Source: Bartonella sp. 220B (GTDB taxonomy: Bacteria > Pseudomonadota > Alphaproteobacteria > Rhizobiales > Rhizobiaceae). Taken from it: 51,556 bases of DNA. The stretch spans positions 1 through 51,556 of the forward strand of contig NZ_JANHOI010000011.1 in NCBI RefSeq assembly GCF_026930205.1. The letters are read 5' to 3'. This document shows, piece after piece, positions 9,754 through 19,291 of this stretch. The translations under genes and the position numbers were made by a program. Position 1 is the first letter of the stretch. Every line of letters starts with the position of its first letter. Under the pieces are notes generated by a model, which searched no databases, had not been told where the DNA came from, and saw nothing but the letters and a program-made list of their open reading frames with translations.

Positions 9754-10242
9754 TTGTTTCAAATGCCTCACATAGCAGCCTTAATCAAACGTAAGTCATT
9801 GATTGGTCTGTCAATAGCAAGCATGGTAGTAGTTTCTGGTTGTAGTATTCTTGATTCTTCAGGTTCAAGCCAAATATATCAAGAAGGTTATGTTCTTGAT
9901 AATAATGCTCTTAGTTCTGTTTCTGTTGGATCAAGTCAGGAGCAAGTTATTTTAAGTTTAGGAACCCCCTCACTTAAGACAAAATATGATAATGAGGTCT
10001 TCTATTATATCTCACAAACGCGCTATCGTGCGATGCAATTTATGAAAACAAAAATTATTGACCGTAAAGTTTTGGCTATTTATTTCAATAAAAACAACCA
10101 AGTTACTAAAGTAGCGCATTATGGTCTACAAAATGGACAAGTATTCGATTTCATCACACAAACAACTCCAACCGCTACAAAAGAACAGCCTTTCTTAATC
10201 CAGATTATTAAAGGTCCTGCGAATTTGCCAACACATAACTAG
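9754..10242 (+). CDS. bamE: Outer membrane protein assembly factor BamE (OmlA lipoprotein)
   Basis: A small outer-membrane lipoprotein of the BAM complex, which folds beta-barrel proteins. A basic N-terminus and hydrophobic stretch lead into the lipobox VVVSGC, with C30 as the lipidated residue. The BamE/SmpA fold follows: VSVGSSQEQVILSLGTP, then the conserved YYISQTR segment and ending strands. The start is uncertain: TTG at 9754 has AAGGGAG six bases upstream, while ATG at 9763 is 15 bases from it, so TTG is chosen (162 residues). A frame from 9706 is open but lacks support. It is transcribed divergently from yceD and ends at a strong hairpin. Confidence 0.9.
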   Translation: MFQMPHIAALIKRKSLIGLSIASMVVVSGCSILDSSGSSQIYQEGYVLDNNALSSVSVGSSQEQVILSLGTPSLKTKYDNEVFYYISQTRYRAMQFMKTKIIDRKVLAIYFNKNNQVTKVAHYGLQNGQVFDFITQTTPTATKEQPFLIQIIKGPANLPTHN

Positions 10243-10272
10243 ATTATAACAATCTGTATAGGACTGATAATC

Positions 10273-10298
10273 TCGGGACTGATAACTATCAGTCCCGA
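10273..10298. terminator. Bidirectional hairpin between bamE and nusB
   Basis: TCGGGACTGATA (10273-10284) and TATCAGTCCCGA (10287-10298) are perfect 12-base complements around a 2-base centre. It lies between two convergent genes and probably stops transcription from both sides. There is no T tract on the plus strand. GGACTGATA also occurs once more just upstream (10261-10269), so a partial repeat of the left arm precedes the hairpin. Confidence 0.6.
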
Positions 10299-10323
10299 CA
10301 ATGTTGAGACTAAGAAAACATTC

Positions 10324-10794
10324 TTAAAGGCGAATTTTTTTTGCCATACTGTCAAGAACGGCATTAACGAGCTTTGGTTCATCACCATCAAAAAATGCTT
10401 TTGCTATATCCACATATTCATTCATGACAACAGCAACAGGCACATCTTGACGATTCATCAATTCCCATAAACCTGCACGCAAAATTGCCCGTAATATGGA
10501 ATCAAGACGTGAGAGTGACCACTCTGTGGAAAGCTGTTGATGAATCATAGGATCAAGCTGTTTTTGATTCTTTACAACACCCGTAATAATAGCTAAAAAC
10601 CATTGAAAATCAGCATCAAGATACTGATCTCCATCAATATTTTTTCCTAAACGGTAAGCCTCATATTCAGCTGCCGTTTCCATTACACCAGAACCAACTA
10701 TATCCATTTGATAGAGGGCTTGAACTGCAGCAAGTCTTGCTGCTCCACGTTTATTGGCTGAACGCGGAGAATATTTTCCTTTTATATCAGCCAT
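10324..10794 (-). CDS. nusB: Transcription antitermination factor NusB
   Basis: NusB binds boxA RNA with NusE (ribosomal protein S10) in rRNA antitermination complexes. The 156-residue protein has the all-helical NusB pattern: [17 protein letters not shown] at about 17-33, the central [21 protein letters not shown], and the conserved [17 protein letters not shown] followed by FVNAVLD-like [12 protein letters not shown]. It starts two bases after the ribH stop, so it is translationally tied to the riboflavin genes. It is the last gene of the glyA-nrdR-ribD-ribE-ribH-nusB string, a typical alphaproteobacterial order. Confidence 0.96.
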   Translation of the reverse strand: MADIKGKYSPRSANKRGAARLAAVQALYQMDIVGSGVMETAAEYEAYRLGKNIDGDQYLDADFQWFLAIITGVVKNQKQLDPMIHQQLSTEWSLSRLDSILRAILRAGLWELMNRQDVPVAVVMNEYVDIAKAFFDGDEPKLVNAVLDSMAKKIRL

Positions 10795-10796
10795 AT

Positions 10797-11249
10797 TTAA
10801 TGATTATCTCCAAATCTCTTTTTTAGAGCGATCATACATAAAGCAGCTTTAGCAGCAAAACTACCTTTATTTTTTTTATCCTGTTTTGCACGCTCCCATG
10901 CTTGTTTTTCATCTTCAACAGTCAAAATACCATTTCCAATAGCTAAATGTTTATGAACAGTTAAATCCATCAATGCACGACAAGAATCATTCGCAACAAT
11001 TTCAAAATGATATGTTTCACCTCGAATAACACAGCCAAGTGCGATATAACCATCATACTTACTCTTTTTTTCGGCAAAAGCTATTGCAGCTGGTATTTCT
11101 AATGCCCCTGGAACTGTCACGATATCATAGCTTGCTTCAGCTTTCTGCAAAGCATTTACTGCGCCTGCAAGAAGAGCATCAGAAATCCCCTCATAAAAAC
11201 GCGCTTCAACGATCAATAGATGCAACTTTTTATGCTTCTCTTTTATCAT
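10797..11249 (-). CDS. ribH: 6,7-dimethyl-8-ribityllumazine synthase
   Basis: This enzyme condenses 5-amino-6-ribitylamino-uracil with dihydroxybutanone phosphate, the penultimate step of riboflavin synthesis. The 150-residue protein shows the fold signatures [14 protein letters not shown], the loop [11 protein letters not shown], and [16 protein letters not shown] with the catalytic histidine at 81. The length is typical of the icosahedral enzyme. It lies between ribE (78 bases upstream) and nusB (2 bases downstream). Confidence 0.97.
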   Translation of the reverse strand: MIKEKHKKLHLLIVEARFYEGISDALLAGAVNALQKAEASYDIVTVPGALEIPAAIAFAEKKSKYDGYIALGCVIRGETYHFEIVANDSCRALMDLTVHKHLAIGNGILTVEDEKQAWERAKQDKKNKGSFAAKAALCMIALKKRFGDNH

Positions 11250-11327
11250 AACAAGATCCCATAAAAATTAACCAAAAAAATTAGGCTTATAGAGTACAAA
11301 ATTTTGAAAATTACAATAACCTTCAAC

Positions 11328-11945
11328 TCACATATCTGTTATTTTAAAACCAGAAAGCTTTGCAACATAACGAGCCAACGGATCGATCTCTAAATTGACT
11401 TGGTCTCCAATTTTAGCTTGTCCCCAAGTTGTCATTTCAAGTGTATGACGAATAATAAGAATATCAAAAATACAGTCCTCAACACAATTCACGGTCAAAG
11501 ACGTCCCATTAAGTGCAATAGAACCTTTGCTTACAATAAAGGGCGTAAATTGTGTTGGAACCTGTAGGAAAAAACGAACTGCATCACCTTCATTTTTTTG
11601 ATCAATGATCTCAGCCAAACCATCAATATGACCAGAAACCAAATGCCCCCCCATTTCATCACCCAATCGGAGAGAACGCTCTAAGTTAATACATGTTCCT
11701 TTTGTCCATTGGGCAAGATTAGTCAAACGCAATGCCTCTTCCCACGCCTCCACAGCAAACCAACTCATATTTTCCTGTTTTGATCCTCGTTCAACGATTG
11801 TCAAACAAATTCCTGAACACGCAATGGACGAACCAATCTCTAAGCTTTCAACAGCATAACGCGTAGAAATATTGAAACGCAGCCCTTTTTTTAAAGATTG
11901 AACATCTTTAATACAACCGATATCCGTTATAATCCCTGTGAACAT
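11328..11945 (-). CDS. ribE: Riboflavin synthase alpha chain
   Basis: This enzyme dismutates two lumazine molecules into riboflavin and the ribH substrate. The 205-residue protein consists of two similar beta-barrel halves. The first begins with the signature [10 protein letters not shown] and contains SIACSGICLTI. The second has MGGHLVSGHIDG and repeats the pattern as SIALNGTSLTVN. This internal duplication is the family hallmark. The gene overlaps the end of ribD by 19 bases, indicating coupled translation. The gene is called ribC in some organisms. Confidence 0.97.
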   Translation of the reverse strand: MFTGIITDIGCIKDVQSLKKGLRFNISTRYAVESLEIGSSIACSGICLTIVERGSKQENMSWFAVEAWEEALRLTNLAQWTKGTCINLERSLRLGDEMGGHLVSGHIDGLAEIIDQKNEGDAVRFFLQVPTQFTPFIVSKGSIALNGTSLTVNCVEDCIFDILIIRHTLEMTTWGQAKIGDQVNLEIDPLARYVAKLSGFKITDM

Positions 11946-13054
11946 AACGTCTTACGCCTCCATTTATAAAAACGGTCATTTCCAAACATTCTTGCTTCAA
12001 TTTTATGAAATTGTGAGAGATAATTTTCAAAATGAGGAGCTTCAATACGGTTTTCGCCTAAAATAATGGGAGCATAAAAGCATATCAAATGATCCACACA
12101 ACCAGAATTTAAAAACTTTTCTCCTGTCTTCACTCCTCCCTCAAGTAAAACACTATTGATTCCACGTTGATAAAGCAGCTGTAAAATAGCAAGGGGCTGC
12201 ATGCAGCCATCATCCATTTTTACCGAATACACAGAAACACCATACTGCTCTAGCGCATTTTTTTTGCTTTTCTTTGCAAGGTTTTTATCACAAATAATCC
12301 ACGTAGGAATTTTTGTTGCTGTTTGAATAACTTTTGCATCAAGAGGGATACATAAATCTGCATCCAAAATGACACGTATTGGCGAACGCCTTTCCATCCC
12401 TGGCAAACGACAATTCAATTGTGGATCATCGGCTAATATAGTGCCAATACCAACGAGAATAGCATTATTTTGAGCGCGTAAAATATGCGTATAGGTATGA
12501 GAAATCATTCCACTTATTTTTATTCCCCCCTGCCCCTTTTTTCCCACACCATTATCAGCAGATATTGCCATTTTTAAAGTGACAGCACAACGTTGCAACT
12601 TTTTTATACACCAATGCGTACACAATGCTTCAAAAGCTTCTTCAGCAAGAATGCCCTCAACCACTTCAATACCAGCTGCCCGTAAAAGAGCAATCCCACG
12701 ACCATCAACCCGCTTATCTAAATCAGTAAGAGCAATAACAACCCGCGAAACACCTGAATCAATGAGAGCATTCACACATGGTGAAGTTTTTCCATAATGC
12801 GAACAAGGCTCTAAAGTCACATAAGCTGTTGCACCATGAGCTAAAGTTCCAGCCATTTGTAATGCTTGTACTTCAGCATGAGGCCTCCCATGAATGGCTG
12901 TTACACCATATCCTACAATAGATGTCCCTGCCCCCTCATCGTTTCGCACAATTAACGCACCAACTGAAGGATTCTCACCGGTAAGACCAACATGACGCTC
13001 TGCTAAACGGATAGCTGCAGCCATAAACCGCTTATCTTGCATTTTTTTATTCAT
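11927..13054 (-). CDS. ribD: Bifunctional riboflavin biosynthesis deaminase/reductase RibD
   Basis: A two-domain enzyme for the second and third steps of riboflavin synthesis. The N-terminal cytidine-deaminase-like zinc domain has HAEVQAL (H59, E61 counted from ATG 13054) and [11 protein letters not shown] (C84, C93). The C-terminal domain (about 150-375) is the NADPH-dependent pyrimidine reductase, with [17 protein letters not shown] and [13 protein letters not shown]. The ATG at 13054 is chosen over a TTG one codon earlier. It overlaps the nrdR stop by 8 bases, and its own end overlaps ribE by 19 bases. The length of 375 residues is normal. Confidence 0.97.
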   Translation of the reverse strand: MNKKMQDKRFMAAAIRLAERHVGLTGENPSVGALIVRNDEGAGTSIVGYGVTAIHGRPHAEVQALQMAGTLAHGATAYVTLEPCSHYGKTSPCVNALIDSGVSRVVIALTDLDKRVDGRGIALLRAAGIEVVEGILAEEAFEALCTHWCIKKLQRCAVTLKMAISADNGVGKKGQGGIKISGMISHTYTHILRAQNNAILVGIGTILADDPQLNCRLPGMERRSPIRVILDADLCIPLDAKVIQTATKIPTWIICDKNLAKKSKKNALEQYGVSVYSVKMDDGCMQPLAILQLLYQRGINSVLLEGGVKTGEKFLNSGCVDHLICFYAPIILGENRIEAPHFENYLSQFHKIEARMFGNDRFYKWRRKTLCSQGL

Positions 13055-13529
13055 CAAAATGAGATTCTGTATCCGCTATATCCTTTGACAACTCGTCTAT
13101 AACATCATGAAAATCGCTTGCATTGCGAAAATCTCGATAAACAGAAGCAAAACGGATATAGGCAATATCATCAATACTTTTTAATGCTTCCATCACAAGA
13201 CAACCAATTTTTTCTGAAGGAATCTCTGGTTCCCCCAAACTCTCGAGTTGTCGTACAATGCCAGAAATTGCCCGTTCAATATAGTCCGGATCAATATTGC
13301 GTTTACGCACTGCTATATCAACTGATCGCATTAATTTATCACGATCAAAGAGCTCACTTCGACCACTTTTTTTTAAGACTAAAAGCTCACGCAACTGAAC
13401 ACGTTCAAAAGTCGTAAAACGACCACCACAAACAGCACAGATACGGCGGCGGCGAATAACCGCCCCCTCCTCTGCAGGACGAGAATCTTTAACCTGTGTA
13501 TCCTCATACTGGCAGTAAGGACAACGCAT
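13047..13529 (-). CDS. nrdR: Transcriptional repressor NrdR
   Basis: NrdR senses ATP/dATP and represses ribonucleotide reductase genes. The 160-residue protein starts with a zinc ribbon (C3, C6 in [17 protein letters not shown] and C31, C34 in CAVCGGRF) and continues with an ATP-cone from about residue 49, with [17 protein letters not shown] and ASVYRDF near its end. It sits between glyA (13 bases) and ribD (overlap), a standard alphaproteobacterial arrangement. No NrdR box was located in the window; its targets are expected elsewhere. Confidence 0.97.
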   Translation of the reverse strand: MRCPYCQYEDTQVKDSRPAEEGAVIRRRRICAVCGGRFTTFERVQLRELLVLKKSGRSELFDRDKLMRSVDIAVRKRNIDPDYIERAISGIVRQLESLGEPEIPSEKIGCLVMEALKSIDDIAYIRFASVYRDFRNASDFHDVIDELSKDIADTESHFDE

Positions 13530-13542
13530 CTCCTGTACACCC

Positions 13543-14856
13543 TTAACAAGTGCTAAGATAAGAGTAAAGAGGAAACTTATCCGTTATATCTTTTACTTTT
13601 TTCTTAACAGCCATTTCAACGGCACTATTGTCCTCATCGCTTTTTGCTGCTTTAAGACCATCAAGCACTTCTGAAATCAGCTCACCAATTTGAATAAATT
13701 CTTTTTCTGCCAAACCACGCGTCGTTGCAGCTGGCGATCCCAAACGAATTCCTGACGTTATAGATGGCGTTTCAGGGTCAAAAGGAATACCATTTTTATT
13801 ACAGGTAATATTTGCTCGTCCCAAAGCCAATTCAGCGCGTTTTCCTGTCACATTTTTAGAACGCAAATCAACCAACAATAAGTGGTTATCTGTACCACCA
13901 GAAACAATATCAAAACCATTACTCTGTAATGTTTTTGCTAAAATTTTTGCATTCGCAACAACATGAGTGATGTAACTCTTGAAAGAAGGCTGTAGGGCCT
14001 CTTCGAATGCAACAGCCTTAGCCGCAATCACATGCATTAAAGGACCACCTTGAAGACCAGGAAAAATTGCTGAGTTAATTTTTTTGGCTAAAACTTCATC
14101 ATTTGTTAATATCAATCCACCACGAGGACCTCGCAACGATTTATGCGTCGTTGTTGTTACAATATGCGCATGTGGAACAGGTGAAGGATGAACACCACCA
14201 GCAACTAAACCAGCAATATGAGACATATCAACGAGAAAATAAGCACCGATTTCATCTGCAATTTCACGGAACCGTTTCCAATCCCATAGGCGAGGATAAG
14301 ACGAACCACCTGCTATAATAAGCTTTGGTTTGCGTTCTTTTGCGAGCCGTTCAACTTCTTCCATATCAAGAATCTGATCTTCTTGACGCACACCATAGCT
14401 AACAACATCAAACCATTTTCCTGACATATTAACGGATGAACCGTGTGTGAGATGACCACCAGCATTTAAATCCAACCCCATAAATGTATCACCAGGCTGA
14501 AGTAAAGCTAAAAATACAGCTTGATTCATTTGGCTACCAGAATGAGACTGAACATTTGCAAAAGCAGCACCAAAAAGCTGTTTTGCGCGTTCAATTGCTA
14601 AATCCTCAACAACATCAACAAACTGACATCCCCCATAATAGCGCTTTCTTGGATAACCTTCTGCATATTTATTGGTTAAGACTGATCCCTGTGCTTCAAG
14701 AACTGCTCTTGAAACAATATTCTCTGACGCAATCAGCTCAATTTCTTGTTGTTGACGCTCAAACTCTCCCTTAATTGCATCAAAAATTGCCCTATCAACG
14801 GTTTGTAAACTATCATTAAAAAAGCGCTTTTGTGTGTCATTTTCTTGCTGAGTCAT
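13543..14856 (-). CDS. glyA: Serine hydroxymethyltransferase
   Basis: A PLP enzyme that interconverts serine and glycine while charging tetrahydrofolate with a one-carbon unit. The 437-residue protein shows [25 protein letters not shown], the PLP-linked motif [14 protein letters not shown] with the Schiff-base lysine at 239, and the [11 protein letters not shown] end. An upstream frame extends to 14904, but ATG at 14856 has TAGGAA about 11 bases before it and gives the usual N-terminus, so it is chosen. It leads the nrdR-rib-nusB string and probably carries the main promoter in the 343-base gap upstream. Confidence 0.97.
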   Translation of the reverse strand: MTQQENDTQKRFFNDSLQTVDRAIFDAIKGEFERQQQEIELIASENIVSRAVLEAQGSVLTNKYAEGYPRKRYYGGCQFVDVVEDLAIERAKQLFGAAFANVQSHSGSQMNQAVFLALLQPGDTFMGLDLNAGGHLTHGSSVNMSGKWFDVVSYGVRQEDQILDMEEVERLAKERKPKLIIAGGSSYPRLWDWKRFREIADEIGAYFLVDMSHIAGLVAGGVHPSPVPHAHIVTTTTHKSLRGPRGGLILTNDEVLAKKINSAIFPGLQGGPLMHVIAAKAVAFEEALQPSFKSYITHVVANAKILAKTLQSNGFDIVSGGTDNHLLLVDLRSKNVTGKRAELALGRANITCNKNGIPFDPETPSITSGIRLGSPAATTRGLAEKEFIQIGELISEVLDGLKAAKSDEDNSAVEMAVKKKVKDITDKFPLYSYLSTC

Positions 14857-15199
14857 AAAACACATTCCTAACATATAAAAAATAAAGTAATGGGACGATA
14901 ACACAGCAAACTGTGCAAACCAAACATTTTAAACCACTTTCACTCAAAAATGGTATAAACATTTATCTTATTTCTTTGCCATATAAAATAGAAAACCCTT
15001 CCCTCATAAAAATGAGGTAAAATAAGTATGAAGTTTCTCTTCTCACACGTCTATTTATCACACTTTCTACAAATAAAAAGATCTATAATCTTAAGAAATT
15101 CAATCATTTAATAACTACCATTAAAATTGTTAATAATTTAAAATAATTTTAACATGACAAGCTCAATACAGTAGAAAAAATTAATTCAAGGCCAATAGG
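14857..15199. other. Divergent intergenic region between glyA and argC
   Basis: 343 AT-rich bases between two divergently transcribed genes. They should hold the promoters of the glyA string and of argC. An AT-only inverted motif (TTAAAAT at 15121-15127 and ATTTTAA at 15145-15151) lies upstream of argC but is too simple to assign. No open frame, RNA gene or clear promoter hexamer pair could be supported. Confidence 0.4.
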
Positions 15200-16135
15200 A
15201 TGACAACGAAAGTTTTTATTGATGGTGAACACGGAACAACCGGATTACAAATACAAAAACGACTAGCCGAGCGTTCGGATTTTCAATTACTCTCTCTTAC
15301 TCATACAGAGAGACATAATATTGATATGCGACGAGACTGTCTTAGCCAAACTGACATTGCTATTTTATGTCTTCCAGATGATGCTGCACGCAAAACAGTT
15401 AACTGGCTTAAAAATAATAAAAAAATTAGAATTATTGATAGCTCAACAGCTCACCGTGTGGCACCAGACTGGGTCTATGGTTTTCCTGAAATGACGATAG
15501 GACAAAAAAAACGTATCCAAGCAGCTCATTACGTATCCAATCCTGGATGTTATCCTACCGGTGCAATTAGCTTGATTCGTCCACTCCGTGAAGCAGGCCT
15601 GCTTGACGCTCATTATCCAATATCAATTAATGCAATATCTGGCTATACGGGAGGGGGAAAACAATTGATTGCACAAATGGAAAACCAATCTCACGAAAAT
15701 GATGCGCGAGAAAATTATTTTATCTATGGTCTTAATCTTGAACATAAACATGTGCCAGAAATTAAAATCTATGGGCAAATAAACCAAACACCTGTTTTTG
15801 TCCCAAGCGTTGGTCGTTTTCCTCAAGGAATGATTGTAAATATTCCACTCCATCGCCACTTATTTACAAAATCAGCGAACTGTTCTGATCTACGTGAAAT
15901 TCTCGAAAACCATTATAAAGGACAGAATATCATATCAGTTGCATCACAAGACGAAACAGATGCCCTTACTAAACTCAATCCAGAATGCTTCGCACACAAA
16001 GATGGAATAAAGTTATTCGTCTTTGGCAACGAGCGCGAAGGAATTTTCAATCTCTGTGCTCTATTAGATAATTTAGGAAAAGGTGCATCCGCAGCTGTTA
16101 TTCAAAATCTCGACTTAATGCTTTCAGGAAATTAA
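15200..16135 (+). CDS. argC: N-acetyl-gamma-glutamyl-phosphate reductase (type 2)
   Basis: This enzyme performs the third step of arginine synthesis, the NADPH reduction of N-acetylglutamyl-phosphate. At 311 residues it belongs to the shorter type 2 ArgC group. It has the nucleotide-binding start VFIDGEHGTTGLQI, the active-site cysteine C117 in SNPGCYPTGAI, and SGYTGGGKQLI. It is monocistronic: its 3' end faces ctaA with 13 bases between the stops, and glyA is divergent upstream. Other arginine genes are not in the window. Confidence 0.96.
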   Translation: MTTKVFIDGEHGTTGLQIQKRLAERSDFQLLSLTHTERHNIDMRRDCLSQTDIAILCLPDDAARKTVNWLKNNKKIRIIDSSTAHRVAPDWVYGFPEMTIGQKKRIQAAHYVSNPGCYPTGAISLIRPLREAGLLDAHYPISINAISGYTGGGKQLIAQMENQSHENDARENYFIYGLNLEHKHVPEIKIYGQINQTPVFVPSVGRFPQGMIVNIPLHRHLFTKSANCSDLREILENHYKGQNIISVASQDETDALTKLNPECFAHKDGIKLFVFGNEREGIFNLCALLDNLGKGASAAVIQNLDLMLSGN

Positions 16136-16148
16136 CTTCTCTGAAATG

Positions 16149-17225
16149 TTATTTAACAACATGATACGCTCCCTTTGTTGCTCGCCAATGCGCAACCGAA
16201 AAGCACAATATGACTAATGCAACAGTTTGATGAATAAGCCCCAAACTGATAGGAACCTCATGTAACAATGTGAAAACACCTAAGATTGCTTGAAGAATGA
16301 TCATAATACACATAAAAAATGCACGACGAGAATGCGTTGACTGTGGAACATTGCTCCGTACATATAAGGCATGAACAACTGCTGCAATAAACAAAAAATA
16401 AGCAAAAAAACGATGGATAAATTGAACAGTTAAAGGATTCTCAAATAAATTAAGCCAAACAGGATTATGCTGCAATAATCCATCGGGTATGATCTGACCA
16501 TCCATAAGCGGCCATGTATTATAGACTTTTCCAGCATGAAGGCCTGCAACCAAAGCACCCAAATAAATCTCAATCAAAATAAAAACAACAAACCATCCTG
16601 CAAAATACTGAATCTTTCGATTTGCTGGTTTTTCTGAATATTCCGTAAGTCCTCTAGATAAATAAGTAACAAAAATAATAACAAAACATGCTGTGATAAG
16701 ATGAAAAGCTAAACGATATTGGCTCACACTTGTTAAATCACTTTGACCAATACCAGAAGCCACCATCCACCAACCAATAAACCCTTGAAAGGCTATAAGG
16801 ATTGGTACAACGGTAAGCTGAAACAAAATATTTTTTTCAATACGTTTTGTCGCCCAAAACCAAATGAGACCTATTAAGGCGACAAGACCAACAAGACGCC
16901 CGAGAATACGGTGCGCCCATTCCCACCAGAAAATAACCTTAAACGCGCTTAACGTCATATCACGATTAAGCAGCTTATATTGCGCTATCTGTTGATATTT
17001 TAAAAATTCTTCCTGCCATTGATCCACACCAATCGGTGGAATGACACCATGTATAGGCTTCCATTCAGTTATCGACAATCCTGATCCCGTCAAGCGGGTA
17101 GCTCCCCCCACCAAAACTATTGCCAAACAAAGCAATAAAATAGAATAAAGCCACATTTGAATTTGTTTTCGATTTTTCTTTTGCAATGGTGTTAAAACGG
17201 TATCGTTCAATCTCTTTACTGTCAT
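16149..17225 (-). CDS. ctaA: Heme A synthase (CtaA/Cox15 type)
   Basis: An integral membrane enzyme that oxidises the C8 methyl of heme O to give heme A for cytochrome aa3 oxidase. The 358-residue protein has about eight hydrophobic segments in two similar four-helix halves. The Cox15 signatures are present: GGATRLTGSGLSITEWKP, the heme-ligating WEWAHRILGR, and FIHRFFAYFLF and LIHQTVALVIL in the second half. The frame opens at a TTG (17258), but ATG at 17225 has GTGGGG nine bases upstream and is preferred. It is convergent with argC. The oxidase genes themselves are elsewhere. Confidence 0.94.
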   Translation of the reverse strand: MTVKRLNDTVLTPLQKKNRKQIQMWLYSILLLCLAIVLVGGATRLTGSGLSITEWKPIHGVIPPIGVDQWQEEFLKYQQIAQYKLLNRDMTLSAFKVIFWWEWAHRILGRLVGLVALIGLIWFWATKRIEKNILFQLTVVPILIAFQGFIGWWMVASGIGQSDLTSVSQYRLAFHLITACFVIIFVTYLSRGLTEYSEKPANRKIQYFAGWFVVFILIEIYLGALVAGLHAGKVYNTWPLMDGQIIPDGLLQHNPVWLNLFENPLTVQFIHRFFAYFLFIAAVVHALYVRSNVPQSTHSRRAFFMCIMIILQAILGVFTLLHEVPISLGLIHQTVALVILCFSVAHWRATKGAYHVVK

Positions 17226-17378
17226 TTCTAATTGCCCCACGTCATTCTCCAACCACAATTTATTTTAAAACCTAAACTTATAAACCCTAGTAAATCCTAG
17301 CTATTTTTTTAATATGTACTACAATTTTATTAGAAGACAAGCAGAGTATTATCATATGTGATGAGCTTTCTACGATAT

Positions 17379-19151
17379 TTATGATGCAACCACACGGTAA
17401 ATAGTTTTCGGAAACCTCTTCATCATTTTCATCATCCAATTTTGTTCATGAAAAGCAGTACTACAAATATAATAGTCTGTGAGCTTTGCAAATTGGTCAA
17501 ATCCATATTTGGGTTCGCTTGCCATTTCTAAAATGATAAAATCATAATCCTTTTTAAATTCTTGTAAGAGATTTGGGATATCATTTGAAAAATCTTGCGC
17601 ACAAACGGCACTTGTTAACCCTTGGGGAAGAATATCAACTCCCGTATCATAATCACGATAAATAACATCTTGAAACTGGGCATTACCCGTCAAAATATCG
17701 CTCATTCCTCTATGTGGACCAATGACTTTCTCTATTTGTTGACCAGAAATATCCACCAAAAGAATTGTTTTATGCTCTTTTATCAGAAGTAAAGAGAGCT
17801 TTGCTGCCGTTCTTGCAGCCTCTGGCCCAATTATTGAAACAACTGTTGAAGCACGACATTTCAAAAAATCGGATAATTCCCCTATTGTAATAAAAGATTC
17901 ATCATGACTTTTTATTTCCTTAATGTCTAAAGTGCTCTCATCATTTTTAAAGTCATCTTCTTTCCGTTGATCTTTTGTTATTCCAGAGCATTGGCGAAAC
18001 AAGAATAGTCCTAGCAAAAGAGCAACTAAGCCTGCAAACACACTGATAATAACATTTTTTCCGTAAAGAGCCATAAAAGAAAAAGGCACCAATGTTGTTG
18101 GCACAACCACATGAATTTTTGTATTTTGCAACAGAAGAGAATTCTTACTCATCTCTTTATTTTGTGCATCCACCACTGTTCTTATTTTATTTTCAAGCTC
18201 GTTAAATATTTGTTTCAAAGACTGGGATTGCTCTTTTACAAAAAAGCTAATCCTTTTTTTGAGTTGTTGTTCAAATTCTGTTGCAAGAGCCTCATCTGAA
18301 TGAACTTGATCAATAATTTGCAAAATTTTCTTCTCTAATTGATGAGAAATCACCTCTAATTCGGCAGTCATCGCTTTAATTTGAGGATGTGTCCATCCTA
18401 ATTGTGCAACCATATGCGCTCTTTGTGTCTCTAAAAGATCACGCTTAGATTCTAGTGCAGAAATCATTGGATTGTTTGCAATAAAGGACAGAGACAATAA
18501 AGACTGTCCATTTTCCCGTATCATGTTAATCGTGGAATTCAAACTCGTTAAATGAATGCGCTTTAAAGTTGCTTGTGTTAATTGCACAGAGAGATCATTA
18601 AGTTCTGATTGTTTTACATTGTGATAAATGAAAGAATCAACAGATGAACGAAATCCTCGCACGATATTGAGTATCTCAGTCTTATCATATTGTTGACCAA
18701 CGTTCTGCTCTGTTAACAATAATTTTTTTTTCTGTTTTATGATTGCTTGTGAAAATGCAGAAAACCACGTTTCTAATCCACGTCGAGCAGCTTCAAAGCT
18801 TCCTGCTTCAAAAGTAAGATCAATGAAATCACCATTACGAGACAAACGAATATTCTCATGAAAATCTTTTTTCTGAGAAGCATTTGAAGAAAAACTCTGT
18901 AAGAGTGGATCATTCAGAGGTATAGGCTGTGAAAATAAAGATGCAAGAATATTATTTTGTTTATGAATTGATAATGGCTTTCCTGCAGAATCAGACAAGG
19001 AAAATGTCAAAGTTGCCCTGTATGTCCGCGGACGACTAAAGTCATATAACAACCAAATCGAAAATGCACACAGAATTGTGAACAGCAAAATAACTAAAAT
19101 ATTTCGCGGAACCGTGCGTACAAAAACCCTTTTGTTATATTCAAGACTCAT
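17379..19151 (-). CDS. Polysaccharide co-polymerase with degenerate tyrosine-kinase-like domain
   Basis: A 590-residue protein built like Wzz/ExoP-type polysaccharide co-polymerases. TM1 is at about 16-36, a long periplasmic coiled-coil region follows (about 40-360), and TM2 is at about 367-386. The C-terminal cytoplasmic domain (about 415-585) resembles a BY-kinase/MinD-like fold, with ILLVDISG as the Walker A'-like strand, GMSDILTGN, and FIILEMA. The Walker A loop is not functional by sequence: where GxxGxGKS/T is expected there is IGPEAARTAAK (441-451). No tyrosine cluster ends the protein. It probably regulates surface polysaccharide chain length, but no glycan genes are nearby. The ATG at 19151 is unambiguous. 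Activity as a kinase is doubtful. Confidence 0.75.
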   Translation of the reverse strand: MSLEYNKRVFVRTVPRNILVILLFTILCAFSIWLLYDFSRPRTYRATLTFSLSDSAGKPLSIHKQNNILASLFSQPIPLNDPLLQSFSSNASQKKDFHENIRLSRNGDFIDLTFEAGSFEAARRGLETWFSAFSQAIIKQKKKLLLTEQNVGQQYDKTEILNIVRGFRSSVDSFIYHNVKQSELNDLSVQLTQATLKRIHLTSLNSTINMIRENGQSLLSLSFIANNPMISALESKRDLLETQRAHMVAQLGWTHPQIKAMTAELEVISHQLEKKILQIIDQVHSDEALATEFEQQLKKRISFFVKEQSQSLKQIFNELENKIRTVVDAQNKEMSKNSLLLQNTKIHVVVPTTLVPFSFMALYGKNVIISVFAGLVALLLGLFLFRQCSGITKDQRKEDDFKNDESTLDIKEIKSHDESFITIGELSDFLKCRASTVVSIIGPEAARTAAKLSLLLIKEHKTILLVDISGQQIEKVIGPHRGMSDILTGNAQFQDVIYRDYDTGVDILPQGLTSAVCAQDFSNDIPNLLQEFKKDYDFIILEMASEPKYGFDQFAKLTDYYICSTAFHEQNWMMKMMKRFPKTIYRVVAS

Positions 19152-19291
19152 CTTTATTTCAACCAGTAAAATACTTCGTATTTTTTTATTAAGAGAAAGT
19201 AGTAACTATCCTCTTAACTTGAAATCATATTATTTTGAGAGAAAAAAATGTGAAAATGCAGAAATAAAGTACAGAAATATCTCAAAAAACT

